From contig NZ_JAPRAQ010000010.1 of assembly GCF_029989365.1 (NCBI RefSeq), positions 62,001 through 126,000 on the forward strand: a DNA stretch of 64,000 nucleotides. Direction: 5' to 3'. This DNA is from Bradyrhizobium sp. Arg816 (GTDB taxonomy: Bacteria > Pseudomonadota > Alphaproteobacteria > Rhizobiales > Xanthobacteraceae). Numbering within the stretch: position 1 is the first letter of the stretch; each line of letters starts with the position of its first letter. Shown here piece after piece: positions 1 to 8,743 of the stretch. Made by a program: the position numbers and the translations under genes. Under the pieces are notes generated by a model that worked only from the letters and a program-made list of their open reading frames with translations, had not been told where the DNA came from and ran no database searches.

Positions 1-2193
1 TCGCGCCAGATCAGCTTCAGCGACGAGGAGTCCGGCGATCAGCCGGCCTCAACCGATCTGCAGCCGTTTCCGCCGTTCAGGCTCTGCAGGCTCGACTTCC
101 GCGAAGGCTGCTATCAGATCAACTTCAGGCCGACCGCGGGCTTCGTGACCTTCGAAGGCACGCTGCGCGTCGATCGCTCGGCGCCCGACGGCGGGGCGGA
201 TCATCTGATCGTCAGCGGCGATCTCTACTCGCGCCGGCCGGTGATCGGTCCGATCCCGCCGGTGGGGCCCGTGCTGCCGGTGGGCGACGCGGACGGAGAT
301 GAAGCGGCGGCGGATTCGGGACTGACGAGCCTCGCCGGTTCGCTCAGTGCGCTCGATGAACCCCTGATTCCGTTTCCGATCCGCAGGCCGCGGATCCCCA
401 TCTTCCCCCGCGCGCGCTATCATTCCTATCTCAGGGTGACCAGCGTGTCCGCGCCCGTCGCGGTCCCGCTGCCGAAGAAATGCGAGCTGACGATTGTCGC
501 CGAGCAGTTCAATTACACGCAGCCGCCGGCCGGCCAGTTCAAGGGCACGTTCCCGGCTTCGCCGTCGCGCACCGTGACGATGAAGCTTGCAAAGGTGCCG
601 GCGCCGTTTCCGTTCTCCCTGACCGGCGGGCCGTTCTACCAGGGCCGGCTGTTCGAGGGCGGCGTGGACAAGGGCAGCGTCACGCTCGCCTGGGTGTCGA
701 AATTCTTCCGCCGCGCGACGCTGGAGATCGACACGCTGGTCGGAGCCGTCCGGCCCGCGCCGGTGCCTGACGGTGCCGGCGGCACCGAGTTCTTCGACAC
801 GGTCTTCGCGAAGACCGGCTGGCAGCTGTCGGTGGTGCAGGACCAGCTCAACGTCCCGGTGCCCGCAGGCGTGGTGGCGACCAATTGCTGGAGCTCTGCG
901 GATCTGCACGCGCTGATGACGACCGTGCGCAATCCCGCGACGAATCTGGACACCGAATGGCACGTGCACATGATCGTGGTGCCTGCAAAACTCGGCTGCT
1001 CGCGCGGCATCATGTACGATCAGATCGGCGTTCCCCGCGAAGGCTGTGCCAGTTTCTCCGATGACGGCTATCCCGTCTCGGACTCCTCGAACTTCGGTCT
1101 CGCCGCGAACAAGAAGCAGCGCGACGTGCCGCGCGCGTTCCTGCGCAGCGCGACCCACGAGCTGACGCATACGCTGAACCAGATCCACCAGGAGCAGGAG
1201 ACAGCGGCCGACAACTCGATCATGACCACGACGCCGAGCGTGGCGGACGTGCTCGGCGGTCCCGCGACCGGCGCGCCTGGCGTGTTCCCGGATCAGATCG
1301 CGCTCGCGCACAACACCAACGTCCGTCATCACCTCAACCACATGCCGGATCCGGTCATTCGTCCGGGCGGATGGCCGTTCGCAAGCTGGTTCCCGACCGG
1401 TGCGCCGCAAGCCGCCGACCGGCACGATTTCGAACCTTCCGAGCTGGCGCTGACGGTGACGGCCACCACCGACCGCGTCGCGCTCGGCCAGCCGCTGGAT
1501 CTGACCTGGACGATGACGAACACCAGCGGCGTGTCGCTGCGCGCGCCGAACGACGTCAGCACCGAGGCCCTGTTCGCGTCGATCACCGTCACCGACGGCG
1601 AGGGGCGCGAACGCCCGGTCAGGCCCTTCGTGATCCTGTGCGAGCACGCGAAGCTGGCCGAGCTCGAGCCCGGCAAGAGCGTCACGGCTTCGGCGAAGGT
1701 GTTCTGGAGCACGGCGGGCTTCGCCTTCGAGAAGCCGGGCCGCTACCGCGTCGACGTCGCCGTGTCATGGTCGGCGCAGGGCGTGATGGTGGGCGTGCAG
1801 TCGGGGGTCGACGTGTTCGTCGACTATCCGACCAGCGCGAGCGACAACCATTCAGCCAATCTCGTGCTGCATCCCGAGGTCGGCAAATGGGTGGCGCTCG
1901 GCGGCGATGCCTATCACCTCGGTGAAGCGTGCCGGCGGTTGCAGGCGCTCAGCCAGACCGCCGCGCCGTCAGGCGCGCGCGCCGCAATGGCTGCGGCCGG
2001 CGACGATACGACCGCGCCGCGCGCGATCGACGGTTTTGCGGACATGCTGCCGGATCGCGCCAAGCTCGCCAAGTTGCGTCCCGAGTTGGCTGCAGAAACA
2101 GGCAGCCGTACGCCACGCGGACCGGCGCGAGCAGCCGCCCCAGGCCGCAAACGCGCGGCGAAGGCAAAGGGGCGCGCGGGGCGGAAGCGGTAA
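1..2193 (+). CDS. Metzincin-like putative zinc metalloprotease, 5' end outside window
   Basis: The frame is open from base 1, so the true start lies to the left; a GTG at 145 is only internal. The visible 730 residues contain HELTHTLNQIH starting at base 1156, which fits the HExxHxxGxxH zinc site of metzincin-type metalloproteases except that Asn replaces the usual Gly. A downstream stretch of about 150 residues reads like a beta-sandwich domain, and the tail is rich in Lys, Arg and Ala, resembling a low-complexity basic extension. Substrate and cellular location are unknown. A perfect stem-loop follows the stop codon. The family assignment rests on the zinc motif alone. Confidence 0.6.
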   Translation, partial: SRQISFSDEESGDQPASTDLQPFPPFRLCRLDFREGCYQINFRPTAGFVTFEGTLRVDRSAPDGGADHLIVSGDLYSRRPVIGPIPPVGPVLPVGDADGDEAAADSGLTSLAGSLSALDEPLIPFPIRRPRIPIFPRARYHSYLRVTSVSAPVAVPLPKKCELTIVAEQFNYTQPPAGQFKGTFPASPSRTVTMKLAKVPAPFPFSLTGGPFYQGRLFEGGVDKGSVTLAWVSKFFRRATLEIDTLVGAVRPAPVPDGAGGTEFFDTVFAKTGWQLSVVQDQLNVPVPAGVVATNCWSSADLHALMTTVRNPATNLDTEWHVHMIVVPAKLGCSRGIMYDQIGVPREGCASFSDDGYPVSDSSNFGLAANKKQRDVPRAFLRSATHELTHTLNQIHQEQETAADNSIMTTTPSVADVLGGPATGAPGVFPDQIALAHNTNVRHHLNHMPDPVIRPGGWPFASWFPTGAPQAADRHDFEPSELALTVTATTDRVALGQPLDLTWTMTNTSGVSLRAPNDVSTEALFASITVTDGEGRERPVRPFVILCEHAKLAELEPGKSVTASAKVFWSTAGFAFEKPGRYRVDVAVSWSAQGVMVGVQSGVDVFVDYPTSASDNHSANLVLHPEVGKWVALGGDAYHLGEACRRLQALSQTAAPSGARAAMAAAGDDTTAPRAIDGFADMLPDRAKLAKLRPELAAETGSRTPRGPARAAAPGRKRAAKAKGRAGRKR

Positions 2194-2238
2194 GCCGTTT
2201 CGCTGAAGCCCGGTGAAGACCGTTGGTGTCATGGACGA

Positions 2239-2270
2239 GCGCACCTGCGACTGTGTCGTCGCAGGTGCGC
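2239..2270 (+). terminator. Perfect 13-bp stem-loop after the protease gene
   Basis: Arms GCGCACCTGCGAC and GTCGCAGGTGCGC pair perfectly around a 6-nt loop 45 bases after the stop at 2193. No T-tract follows, so it could be a weak terminator or an mRNA 3'-end stabiliser rather than a classical intrinsic terminator. Confidence 0.5.
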
Positions 2271-2435
2271 CGTCACCTCTGCCGACGGCGACGCGAAAGC
2301 GCGACTCTTTGGCCACGGGAAAGGAAAACGAAAACGTGGAAAGGGTATCGCTGCAACGAAACGGTGGCGGCCGGCCGCATTGTTGATCAAGTCTCGGCAG
2401 ACAGAGCGCCGGACATGATCTCAGGTGATGACCCC

Positions 2436-3299
2436 ATGGACTCGCATCCCCATATTCTGCCGCCAGTCGCAATTTGGCTTGAACGATGGCGTCTGGTTCC
2501 GGACGGGGCACTGCTGACCACCCATTCCAGCTGGGTTCTGCCGGTTCGACATGACGGCCGGCCTGCAATGCTCAAGGTTGCCCGTATTCCCGATGAGGGG
2601 GCGGGCTATCGCCTTCTGACCTGGTGGGACGGTCAGGGCGCTGCCAGGGTCTTTGCCTCGACCGCGGACGCTCTGCTGATGGAACGGGCCTCGGGAGCCG
2701 GCGATCTCGCGCAGATGGCCTGGTCGGGCCGGGACGACGAGGCATGCCGGATCCTCTGCGACACGACGGCGCGGCTGCACGCAACGCGGCCGGGCGCGCT
2801 TCCTGACCTGCACCCGCTGGAAGACTGGTTTCAGCCGCTCTTCCAGCTGGCCCCGGACCACGCGGCACTCGCGCCCGCCGCCGACATCGCCCGCGAACTC
2901 CTGGCCGCGCCACACGCCATCGGTCCGCTGCACGGCGACCTGCACCACGAGAATGTGCTCGACTTCGGTGAGCGGGGATGGCTGGCGATCGACCCGCACG
3001 GGCTCGTCGGCGAACGAACATTCGACTATGCCAACATCTTCACGAACCCCGATCTCAGCGATCCCAGCCGGCCGCTTGCGACCCTGCCGGGTCGACTGGA
3101 GGCCCGGCTGGATATCGTGGTCGCCGTGACGGGACTTCAGCCCGAGCGGCTGCTTCGCTGGATCGTTGCGTGGACGGGGTTGTCGGCAGCCTGGTTCATT
3201 GGCGACGGCGACGAGCAGGGCGCCGCTATCGACCTGACCATCAACGCAATCACTCGCCGCCTGCTCGATGAGCCTCGGCGCGCGAGTGCTCGCTCATAA
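2436..3299 (+). CDS. Aminoglycoside 6-phosphotransferase (streptomycin kinase) family protein
   Basis: The 287-residue protein has the kinase-like fold signatures of the APH(6)/StrB family: an N-terminal THSSW segment, the Brenner catalytic motif HGDLHHEN (H166, D168, N173) and the metal-binding IDP motif with D186. The family transfers phosphate from ATP to streptomycin-type antibiotics, but chromosomal soil-bacterial members may act on other hydroxylated metabolites. I chose ATG 2436 because CAGGTG lies about 8 nt upstream; an in-frame ATG at 2415 is the alternative. The end is only 119 bases before the next start. Resistance is not proven by sequence. Confidence 0.8.
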   Translation: MDSHPHILPPVAIWLERWRLVPDGALLTTHSSWVLPVRHDGRPAMLKVARIPDEGAGYRLLTWWDGQGAARVFASTADALLMERASGAGDLAQMAWSGRDDEACRILCDTTARLHATRPGALPDLHPLEDWFQPLFQLAPDHAALAPAADIARELLAAPHAIGPLHGDLHHENVLDFGERGWLAIDPHGLVGERTFDYANIFTNPDLSDPSRPLATLPGRLEARLDIVVAVTGLQPERLLRWIVAWTGLSAAWFIGDGDEQGAAIDLTINAITRRLLDEPRRASARS

Positions 3300-3417
3300 C
3301 GCGGACCCGCGCGAGCGGCCGCGCCAGGGCTGCACGGCCCCCCGGCGCAAACGCCGGATGTGGATCATGCCATCCCATGATACGTCATCCGCACCGCTGC
3401 CTCCGGAGTTCGTGTTC

Positions 3418-4677
3418 ATGTCCGCCGCAACCGCCCCCAACCAACAGCCCGCGACTGCCACCGAATCCGACCCCGAAACGCTCGGCTGGATGAAGGGCTT
3501 TCCGCCGGCGCCGGAGCGGACGATCACCTTCCAGAACGGCTCGTTCCGCAGCTTCCCCGAGCTGCGCTGGGCCTGGAGCAATGTGCGCCAGCTGGTGCCG
3601 ACCGTGAATGTCTGGCGTGGGGCAGGGCCTGCGTCCGTGTTGCCGCGGGAAGACCATGACATCGGCGCGGTCGCCTCGACCACCATGGACGGCCGGCCCA
3701 TGACGTTCGCAAGAATGCTGGAGGAAACTTATGCCGACGGCATCGCCGTGCTGCATCGGGGCAAGCTGATCTATGAGCGCTATTTCGGCGCGCTGAAGCC
3801 GCATAAGCCGCATATCGCGATGTCGGTGACGAAATCCTTCACGGGCGTGCTGGCCGGCATTCTGGTCACCGAGGGCAAGATCGATCCGCAGGCACAGGTC
3901 ACGGATTATGTGCCGGAGCTGAAGGCCAGCGCGTTCGGCGATGCGCGCGTGCACGAGGTCATGGATATGACCACGGGGCTCGAATACACCGAAATCTATA
4001 CCGACAAAAATTCGCACGTCTGGGGCTTGCGGCGTGCCAACGGCATGGCGCCGATTCCGCCTGACTATGACGGTGCGACCAATATCTTCGATTTCCTCGT
4101 CGCGCAGACGAAGCAGGGCGAGCACGGCAAGGTCTTTGCCTACAAGACCGTCAATACCGACGTGCTGGCCTGGATCTGCCGGCGCGTCAGCGGCATGACG
4201 TTGTCCGAGCTTCTCTCCGAGCGCATCTGGACGCCGATGGGCGCGGAGGAGGACGCGCATTATCACGTCGATCGCATCGGTACCGAGAGCGGCGGTGGCG
4301 GCCTCTCGACCAGCTTGCGCGATCTCGCCCGCTTCGGTGAGACCATGCGCAATCACGGCCGCTTCAACGGCCGACAGATCGTGCCGTCACAGGTGGTCGA
4401 GGACATCGCGCGCGGCGGAGACCCCGAGAAGTTCAGGCCGGCCGGCTACAGCACGCTGCCGGGCGCGTCGTACCGCAATCAATGGTGGGTCACGCACAAC
4501 GCCCACGGCGCCTATATGGCGCGCGGCGTTCACGGCCAGGGCATCTACGTCGATCCCAAGGCCGAGATGGTGATCGCGCGTTATGCGTCGCACCCCGTCG
4601 CGGGCAACGCCGCCAACGATCCCGTGACCCTGCCGGCGTACATGGCGCTGGCGAAGCAGCTGATGGCTGGCGGGTAA
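3418..4677 (+). CDS. Serine hydrolase, class C beta-lactamase fold, NylB-like
   Basis: The 419-residue protein has the SxxK nucleophile motif SVTK (S136, K139), followed by a YKTVNTD segment in the place of the class C Tyr-x-Asn motif. This combination, with VTKSFTG and NTDVLAWICRR, resembles 6-aminohexanoate-dimer hydrolases and carboxylesterases of the beta-lactamase superfamily. It probably hydrolyses amide or ester bonds in the cytoplasm; no signal peptide is evident. The ATG at 3418 has GGAG 9 nt upstream, which I prefer over longer in-frame starts that overlap the kinase gene. Substrate is unknown. Confidence 0.78.
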   Translation: MSAATAPNQQPATATESDPETLGWMKGFPPAPERTITFQNGSFRSFPELRWAWSNVRQLVPTVNVWRGAGPASVLPREDHDIGAVASTTMDGRPMTFARMLEETYADGIAVLHRGKLIYERYFGALKPHKPHIAMSVTKSFTGVLAGILVTEGKIDPQAQVTDYVPELKASAFGDARVHEVMDMTTGLEYTEIYTDKNSHVWGLRRANGMAPIPPDYDGATNIFDFLVAQTKQGEHGKVFAYKTVNTDVLAWICRRVSGMTLSELLSERIWTPMGAEEDAHYHVDRIGTESGGGGLSTSLRDLARFGETMRNHGRFNGRQIVPSQVVEDIARGGDPEKFRPAGYSTLPGASYRNQWWVTHNAHGAYMARGVHGQGIYVDPKAEMVIARYASHPVAGNAANDPVTLPAYMALAKQLMAGG

Positions 4678-4699
4678 CCGCGCACGACCTGGCATCCTC

Positions 4700-4802
4700 G
4701 TAGCCCGGATGGAGCGCAGCGTAATCCGGGACAGACCAGCCGCATCACGAGGCTGCACGTGTGGTAAGAATCCCGGATTGCGCTGCGCTCCATCCGGGCT
4801 AC
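4700..4802. repeat. Dispersed inverted repeat, element type 1, copy 1
   Basis: Two near-identical inverted arms (4700-4731 and 4771-4802) carry GTAGCCCGGATGGAGCGCAG and its complement around a 39-base centre. A second copy of the same family lies at 21121-21205. It looks like a mobile palindromic (REP/MITE-like) unit placed between genes. Confidence 0.85.
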
Positions 4803-4880
4803 GGGGGCCCAAAACCGCAAGATCGGTCGAGCACTTCACGGCGATCCGCACCACACTAAAGCCGCCACGGAGGAGGGACG

Positions 4881-5759
4881 ATGAAGGCGGCGCTGCAAAA
4901 CTATCAGGACCGGATGCGGCGGGTGCTGGACCATATCGACCGGCATCTCGACGACGATCTGGACCTGGATACGCTGAGCAGCGTTGCAGCCTTCTCGAAA
5001 TTTCATTTCCACCGGCAGTTCTCGGCGACCTTCGGGTTGTCCGTGCATCGCTATGTCCAGCTGGCCCGTATGAAGCGCGCTTCCTACCTGCTGGCCTACA
5101 GTGACGCCCCTGGTGTCACTGACATCGCGATGGACGCCGGTTACGACGCACCGGACGCCTTTGCCCGCGCCTTTCGACAACGGTTCGGGCAATCGCCGTC
5201 GTCGTTCCGCAACTCTCCCGACTGGGAGCCGTGGCTTGTGGCCTTCGGGCCTCTCGACAACGCGAGGAGCAAGCTCATGAAGACTTTTACTACCGACGAC
5301 GTGACGATACGCGATGTGCCGCCGACGAAGGTCGCGATCATGGAGCATCGGGGCGACCCGGCGACGCTCGGCGACACCATCCGGCGGTTCATCGCGTGGC
5401 GAAAGAAAGCTGGCCTGCACCCCAGGACAAGTCCGACCTTCAATGTCTGGCGGTCCGAACGGCGTCCTTCCTCGCCCGCCGCTTACAGCACGGACCTCTG
5501 TGTCGGGACCGACCAGCCGATCGAGGCGAACGGCGAAGAGATCAAGGCCGGCGAGATCCCGGGCGGACGCTGCGCGGTGCTGCGGGTCGTCGGCTACACC
5601 GACAATCTGGAGCCCGCCGCGCTCTACCTCTATCGCGACTGGCTCCCGGCCAGCGGCGAGGAAGCACGCGACTTTCCGATCTATTGCCAGCGGCTGAGCT
5701 TCTTCCCGGAGGTGCCGGAGCACGAGACGGTTGCGGACGTTTTCCTGCCGCTGAAATAG
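4881..5759 (+). CDS. AraC-family regulator with GyrI-like effector domain
   Basis: Residues about 8-105 form the two-helix-turn-helix AraC DNA-binding domain (FSKFHFHRQFSATFGLS, then DIAMDAGYDAPDAFARAFRQ). Residues about 125-290 match the GyrI/SbmC small-molecule binding fold, ending with the LSFFPEVPEHE stretch typical of that family. This Rob/BmrR-like architecture usually activates efflux or detoxification genes upon binding a hydrophobic compound. The ATG at 4881 has a strong GGAGGAGGG ribosome site. Its last 174 bases occur again as a broken copy at 9289-9463. Confidence 0.88.
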   Translation: MKAALQNYQDRMRRVLDHIDRHLDDDLDLDTLSSVAAFSKFHFHRQFSATFGLSVHRYVQLARMKRASYLLAYSDAPGVTDIAMDAGYDAPDAFARAFRQRFGQSPSSFRNSPDWEPWLVAFGPLDNARSKLMKTFTTDDVTIRDVPPTKVAIMEHRGDPATLGDTIRRFIAWRKKAGLHPRTSPTFNVWRSERRPSSPAAYSTDLCVGTDQPIEANGEEIKAGEIPGGRCAVLRVVGYTDNLEPAALYLYRDWLPASGEEARDFPIYCQRLSFFPEVPEHETVADVFLPLK

Positions 5760-5821
5760 CCCTCAGACGGCGGACGAACTGGCAATCAATTAATTCGCGC
5801 GCTGCACACAGCGGCACGGTC

Positions 5822-5853
5822 TCACTAATATAAGAGTTGACTTATATTAGTGA
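5822..5853. promoter_or_regulatory. Perfect 13-bp inverted repeat, probable ArsR operator
   Basis: TCACTAATATAAG and CTTATATTAGTGA flank a 6-nt spacer. The site is AT-rich in GC-rich DNA, overlaps a TTGACT -35-like hexamer at 5837 and lies 44 bases before the SRPBCC gene. ArsR-family regulators bind such 12-2-12-like dyads, so the regulator at 6559 is the likely ligand. Confidence 0.75.
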
Positions 5854-5896
5854 AGGCCGATACTCGCCATTGCGCGAAACGATGCGGAGGGATGCA

Positions 5897-6559
5897 ATGG
5901 AAATCGACGTCGCCAGGGTCTTGGGGCTTGTCACGCGTTCGGTGAAGAATTTCGAGAAGGATGGAAAAGCAGCCAGCACGGTGACGCTGACGCGACTTTA
6001 CGAGACCAGCGTCGACGATCTCTGGGACGCAGTGACCAGCCAGCAACGCATTCCGCGCTGGTTCCTGCCGGTCGAGGGAGACCTCCAGCTGGGTGGAAGG
6101 TACCAGCTGAGGGGGAACGCGGGCGGCACCATCACGGCATGTACGCCGCCGACGCATTTTGCAGCGACGTGGGAATTCGGCGGCGGGATGAGCTGGATCG
6201 ACGTCAAGCTGGCAGCAGAACGAGATCAGGCGCGTCTGACGCTGGAGCACACCGCAATCATCGAGGACCATTGGAATCAGTTTGGTCCAGGTGCGGTGGG
6301 TATCGGTTGGGATCTCGCCATCGCGGGACTGGAGCGATATGTTGCGACCGGCGCATCGGTCGACCACGAGACGGCCGAGGCTTGGATGGGCTCTCCTGCC
6401 GGCAAGGAATTCATGACGACAAGCGGTGAATATTGGTGCGCGGCGCATGTCGCAAGCGGGGTCGATCCTGATACGGCGAAGCAGCGCTCCGACCGCACCA
6501 TCGCCTTCTACCGCGGCGAGATGCCGCCTGACGTCGCACATCCGGGCGCAGGAAGCTGA
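5897..6559 (+). CDS. SRPBCC (AHSA1/START-like) domain protein
   Basis: The 220-residue protein contains an AHSA1-type START-like fold: VTLTRLYETSVDDLWDAVT, then IPRWFLPVEGDLQLGGRY, and a conserved GWD helix near the middle. These proteins bind hydrophobic ligands, and the family is often encoded next to ArsR regulators, as here. The C-terminal third has a Trp-rich, Cys-containing extension. GGAGGG lies 5 nt before ATG 5897. It overlaps the next gene by one base (TGATG), indicating one transcript and coupled translation. The ligand is not predictable. Confidence 0.82.
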   Translation: MEIDVARVLGLVTRSVKNFEKDGKAASTVTLTRLYETSVDDLWDAVTSQQRIPRWFLPVEGDLQLGGRYQLRGNAGGTITACTPPTHFAATWEFGGGMSWIDVKLAAERDQARLTLEHTAIIEDHWNQFGPGAVGIGWDLAIAGLERYVATGASVDHETAEAWMGSPAGKEFMTTSGEYWCAAHVASGVDPDTAKQRSDRTIAFYRGEMPPDVAHPGAGS

Positions 6560-6921
6560 TGCACGTCTTCGAGGTCCTCGCCGATCCGGTGCGCCGTCGC
6601 ATCCTCGAGCTGCTCGCTCCGGGGGAGATGGCGTCCGGTGAGGTCGTTGAAGTGATCGGGGCCGAGTTCGGGATCACGCAGGCGGCCGTGTCGCAGCATC
6701 TCAAGGTGCTGCGCGAGAGCGGTTTTGCGACAGTTCGGGCAGAGGCGCAAAGACGACTCTATTCGGTCGATGGTGCGGGGCTTCGGTCGGTGGATGCGTG
6801 GATCGGTCAGTTCAGGAATTTCTGGGAGCCGAAGCTGGACGCGCTGGCGACTGAGATCGCGCGCGGCAAACGGGAGCGTCGTCACGCGCCGATGACCAAA
6901 CGGAGCGGGAAGAGGGCGTGA
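6559..6921 (+). CDS. ArsR-family winged-helix repressor
   Basis: The 120-residue protein has the ArsR winged helix: FEVLADPVRRRILELL, recognition helix ITQAAVSQHLKVLRESG, and a wing. No cysteine cluster for metal sensing is present, so it is likely one of the non-metal ArsR regulators paired with SRPBCC proteins. It starts inside the stop of the preceding gene and probably autorepresses the two-gene operon through the dyad at 5822-5853. The tail is Lys/Arg-rich. Confidence 0.88.
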   Translation: MHVFEVLADPVRRRILELLAPGEMASGEVVEVIGAEFGITQAAVSQHLKVLRESGFATVRAEAQRRLYSVDGAGLRSVDAWIGQFRNFWEPKLDALATEIARGKRERRHAPMTKRSGKRA

Positions 6922-6948
6922 GCTCTATGATTTGGGATGGGTTTCGCT

Positions 6949-7015
6949 GCGCTCTACCCATCTGCCGCGCTCATCTGCCCAGCGCTATCGCGATGCGCGA
7001 GGCCAGCAGCTTGAC
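6949..7015 (-). pseudogene. Remnant of the 3' end of the GFA-family gene
   Basis: This 67-base stretch aligns without gaps to 9733-9799, with six mismatches by eye. The matched segment covers the last codons of the GFA gene plus its downstream flank, so it is a leftover partial copy. It directly abuts the 3' end of the LysR gene at 7034. Confidence 0.75.
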
Positions 7016-7033
7016 CGTTCCGCGCTTTCCATA

Positions 7034-8005
7034 TCAGCGCATTCTCGTCCCGCGCGTACGCTTGTCATCAACGTGAACGCGCGTTTTGCCGGCAGCGGCC
7101 GGGCGGGCCTTCACGTGATCGATGAAGGCTCTCAGTTTCGGCATCGTTTGATGACGGCTCGGATAGTAGAGAAATACGCCCGGCGCCATTGGCGCGAAAG
7201 ACTTCAGGACCTGTACGAGCTTTCCCGTCTTCACCAGGCTGGCGGCGATCGGCGCGGGCACTTGCGCAAGTCCCATGCCTTCCACGGCGGCGCCAAGCAT
7301 GGTGGGAAAGTCGTGAGCAATCAGCGGCCCCGAGACGATCGCTTCGACTGTCTTGTTGCCTTCGACAAGAGACCACGGCGCGATCGATCCGTTGCTGCGG
7401 CGAATGCGCAGGCATGCGTGCCGACGCAAGTCGTCGATACGCTCGGGCCGCCCGTGCCGGCGTAGATAGTCGGGGCTGCCGACGACCACGAACGGAAAAG
7501 GGGGCGTCAGCCGGACCGCGACCATGTCGGTGGCGATGAACTGGCCCATCCGGACGCCGGCATCAAACCCCTTGGCCGCGAGGTCGACCAATTCCTCGCC
7601 TGCGGCGATCTCCACCTCGACCTCGGGATAGGCCTGGCAGAAGGATGCGATCAGCGGCTCCAGCAGGATCGGTACCACCGCGCGCGGCACGGTGAGGCGC
7701 AACAGTCCAGTCGGTCGTTGCCCAAGATCGCGCGCAACCTCGCTTGCGGCGACGAGCTCCTCGAAAGCCGGTTTTGCGCGCGAGAGGAACCGCGCGCCGG
7801 CCTCGGTCAGGCCAACACTGCGTGTCGTGCGTATGAACAAAGCTGCGCCGACACGCGCCTCGAGCGCACGGACCGCCTGGCTGATGGCCGATGGCGTGAC
7901 CCCGAGCTCCGCGGCTGCCCGGCGGAAACTGCGGTATTGGGCGACGCGCAGGAACGCTTCGACGCCATCGAGCGCGCCTTGTCTGACTGTGAAGTTCTGC
8001 TTCAT
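7034..8005 (-). CDS. LysR-family transcriptional regulator
   Basis: The 323-residue protein has an N-terminal LysR helix-turn-helix (FRRAAAELGVTPSAISQAVR) and a periplasmic-binding-like effector domain with LRLTVPRAVVPILLEPL and VRMGQFI. It diverges from the small exported protein at 8157, with 151 bases between them, the usual geometry for a LysR regulator and its target. The C terminus has a basic extension. The inducer is unknown. The start ATG at 8005 lacks a strong ribosome site. Confidence 0.88.
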   Translation of the reverse strand: MKQNFTVRQGALDGVEAFLRVAQYRSFRRAAAELGVTPSAISQAVRALEARVGAALFIRTTRSVGLTEAGARFLSRAKPAFEELVAASEVARDLGQRPTGLLRLTVPRAVVPILLEPLIASFCQAYPEVEVEIAAGEELVDLAAKGFDAGVRMGQFIATDMVAVRLTPPFPFVVVGSPDYLRRHGRPERIDDLRRHACLRIRRSNGSIAPWSLVEGNKTVEAIVSGPLIAHDFPTMLGAAVEGMGLAQVPAPIAASLVKTGKLVQVLKSFAPMAPGVFLYYPSRHQTMPKLRAFIDHVKARPAAAGKTRVHVDDKRTRGTRMR

Positions 8006-8156
8006 AGCCTATCAACATTATCCCGAATAGTCGCTCGCGACAATCGATCGTATCTCTCGCTCGCAGATCGGGAGCGTCGCTGATGGCGGACATTTGCGAC
8101 ATCAGCGCCATCTCAGAGAACAAAGGAGACCGCCGTGGCTCCGGGAAGCGAAACCG

Positions 8157-8582
8157 ATGAAAGTCATCCGTAAATTTGTCGTCATGCTCACCCTAACCCT
8201 GATGGGAGCGACTTCCATGACCGATCCATCCGTTGCCCAAGCACAAGCCATCTCACAAGCCATGTCGCCCACAACCACCGGGGTGATGGTGATCCTGACC
8301 GTGAAGGCTGGCGTCACGCGCGAGCAGGTCATGGCCGTCATGCCGGCTGAAATCCGGCAAACCGTGCAGCTCTATCTCGATGGGAAAATACGCGAGTGGT
8401 ATTCGCGTGGCGATGGGCGCGGAGTTGTCCTCTTCGTCGATGCCAGGGATATCGCCGGGGCACACGCGATCATGGAAGACCTCCCATTGTCCAAGCAAGA
8501 TCTGATGGACCACGAGTACATCGCAATCGGCCCGCTTTTGCCGCTCCGCTTGCTCATGGCCAATCCTGAGCGTCGGCAATAA
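8157..8582 (+). CDS. Exported YciI/muconolactone-isomerase-like small protein
   Basis: The 141-residue product begins with a Sec-type signal sequence (MKVIRKFVVMLTLTLMGA, cleavage probably near AQAQA). The mature part (GVMVILTVKAGVTREQVM, then GVVLFVDARDIAGAHAIM) matches the ferredoxin-like alpha/beta fold of muconolactone-isomerase and YciI families. ATG 8157 is favoured because the signal peptide starts there and GGGAAG lies upstream; in-frame codons upstream would spoil the signal. It is divergent from the LysR regulator, which probably controls it. Enzymatic role unknown. Confidence 0.65.
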   Translation: MKVIRKFVVMLTLTLMGATSMTDPSVAQAQAISQAMSPTTTGVMVILTVKAGVTREQVMAVMPAEIRQTVQLYLDGKIREWYSRGDGRGVVLFVDARDIAGAHAIMEDLPLSKQDLMDHEYIAIGPLLPLRLLMANPERRQ

Positions 8583-8609
8583 GGGCGAGACCCGGATGGA
8601 GGACGGCCG

Positions 8610-8699
8610 ATGACCACCGACGCTGCTCCCGCTGCGATCGTGCCGCCGCTTCGGGCCTGGCATAGCCTGCTTTGGACCGTCCCACTGACGGCACTGTGA
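8610..8699 (+). CDS. Putative 29-residue peptide or gene remnant
   Basis: An ATG at 8610 preceded by GGAGG (8 nt spacing) opens a 29-codon frame ending in a hydrophobic stretch with WHSLLWTVPLTAL. It could be a real micro-ORF or the leftover N terminus of a membrane protein truncated here. I do not recognise it. Confidence 0.3.
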   Translation: MTTDAAPAAIVPPLRAWHSLLWTVPLTAL

Positions 8700-8743
8700 C
8701 GTGGTTGATCTGCGCGCTAGTCGCGATCTGATTGGAGGCCAAC

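Noticed and set aside
49..1647. Long reverse-strand open frame opposite the protease gene
   Set aside because: Arg/His-rich translation with no domain; mirror frame of a GC-rich real gene.
4700..4802. Possible CRISPR or tandem array from repeated GTAGCCCGGATGG units
   Set aside because: Only one inverted pair with no regular spacers; it is a palindromic element.
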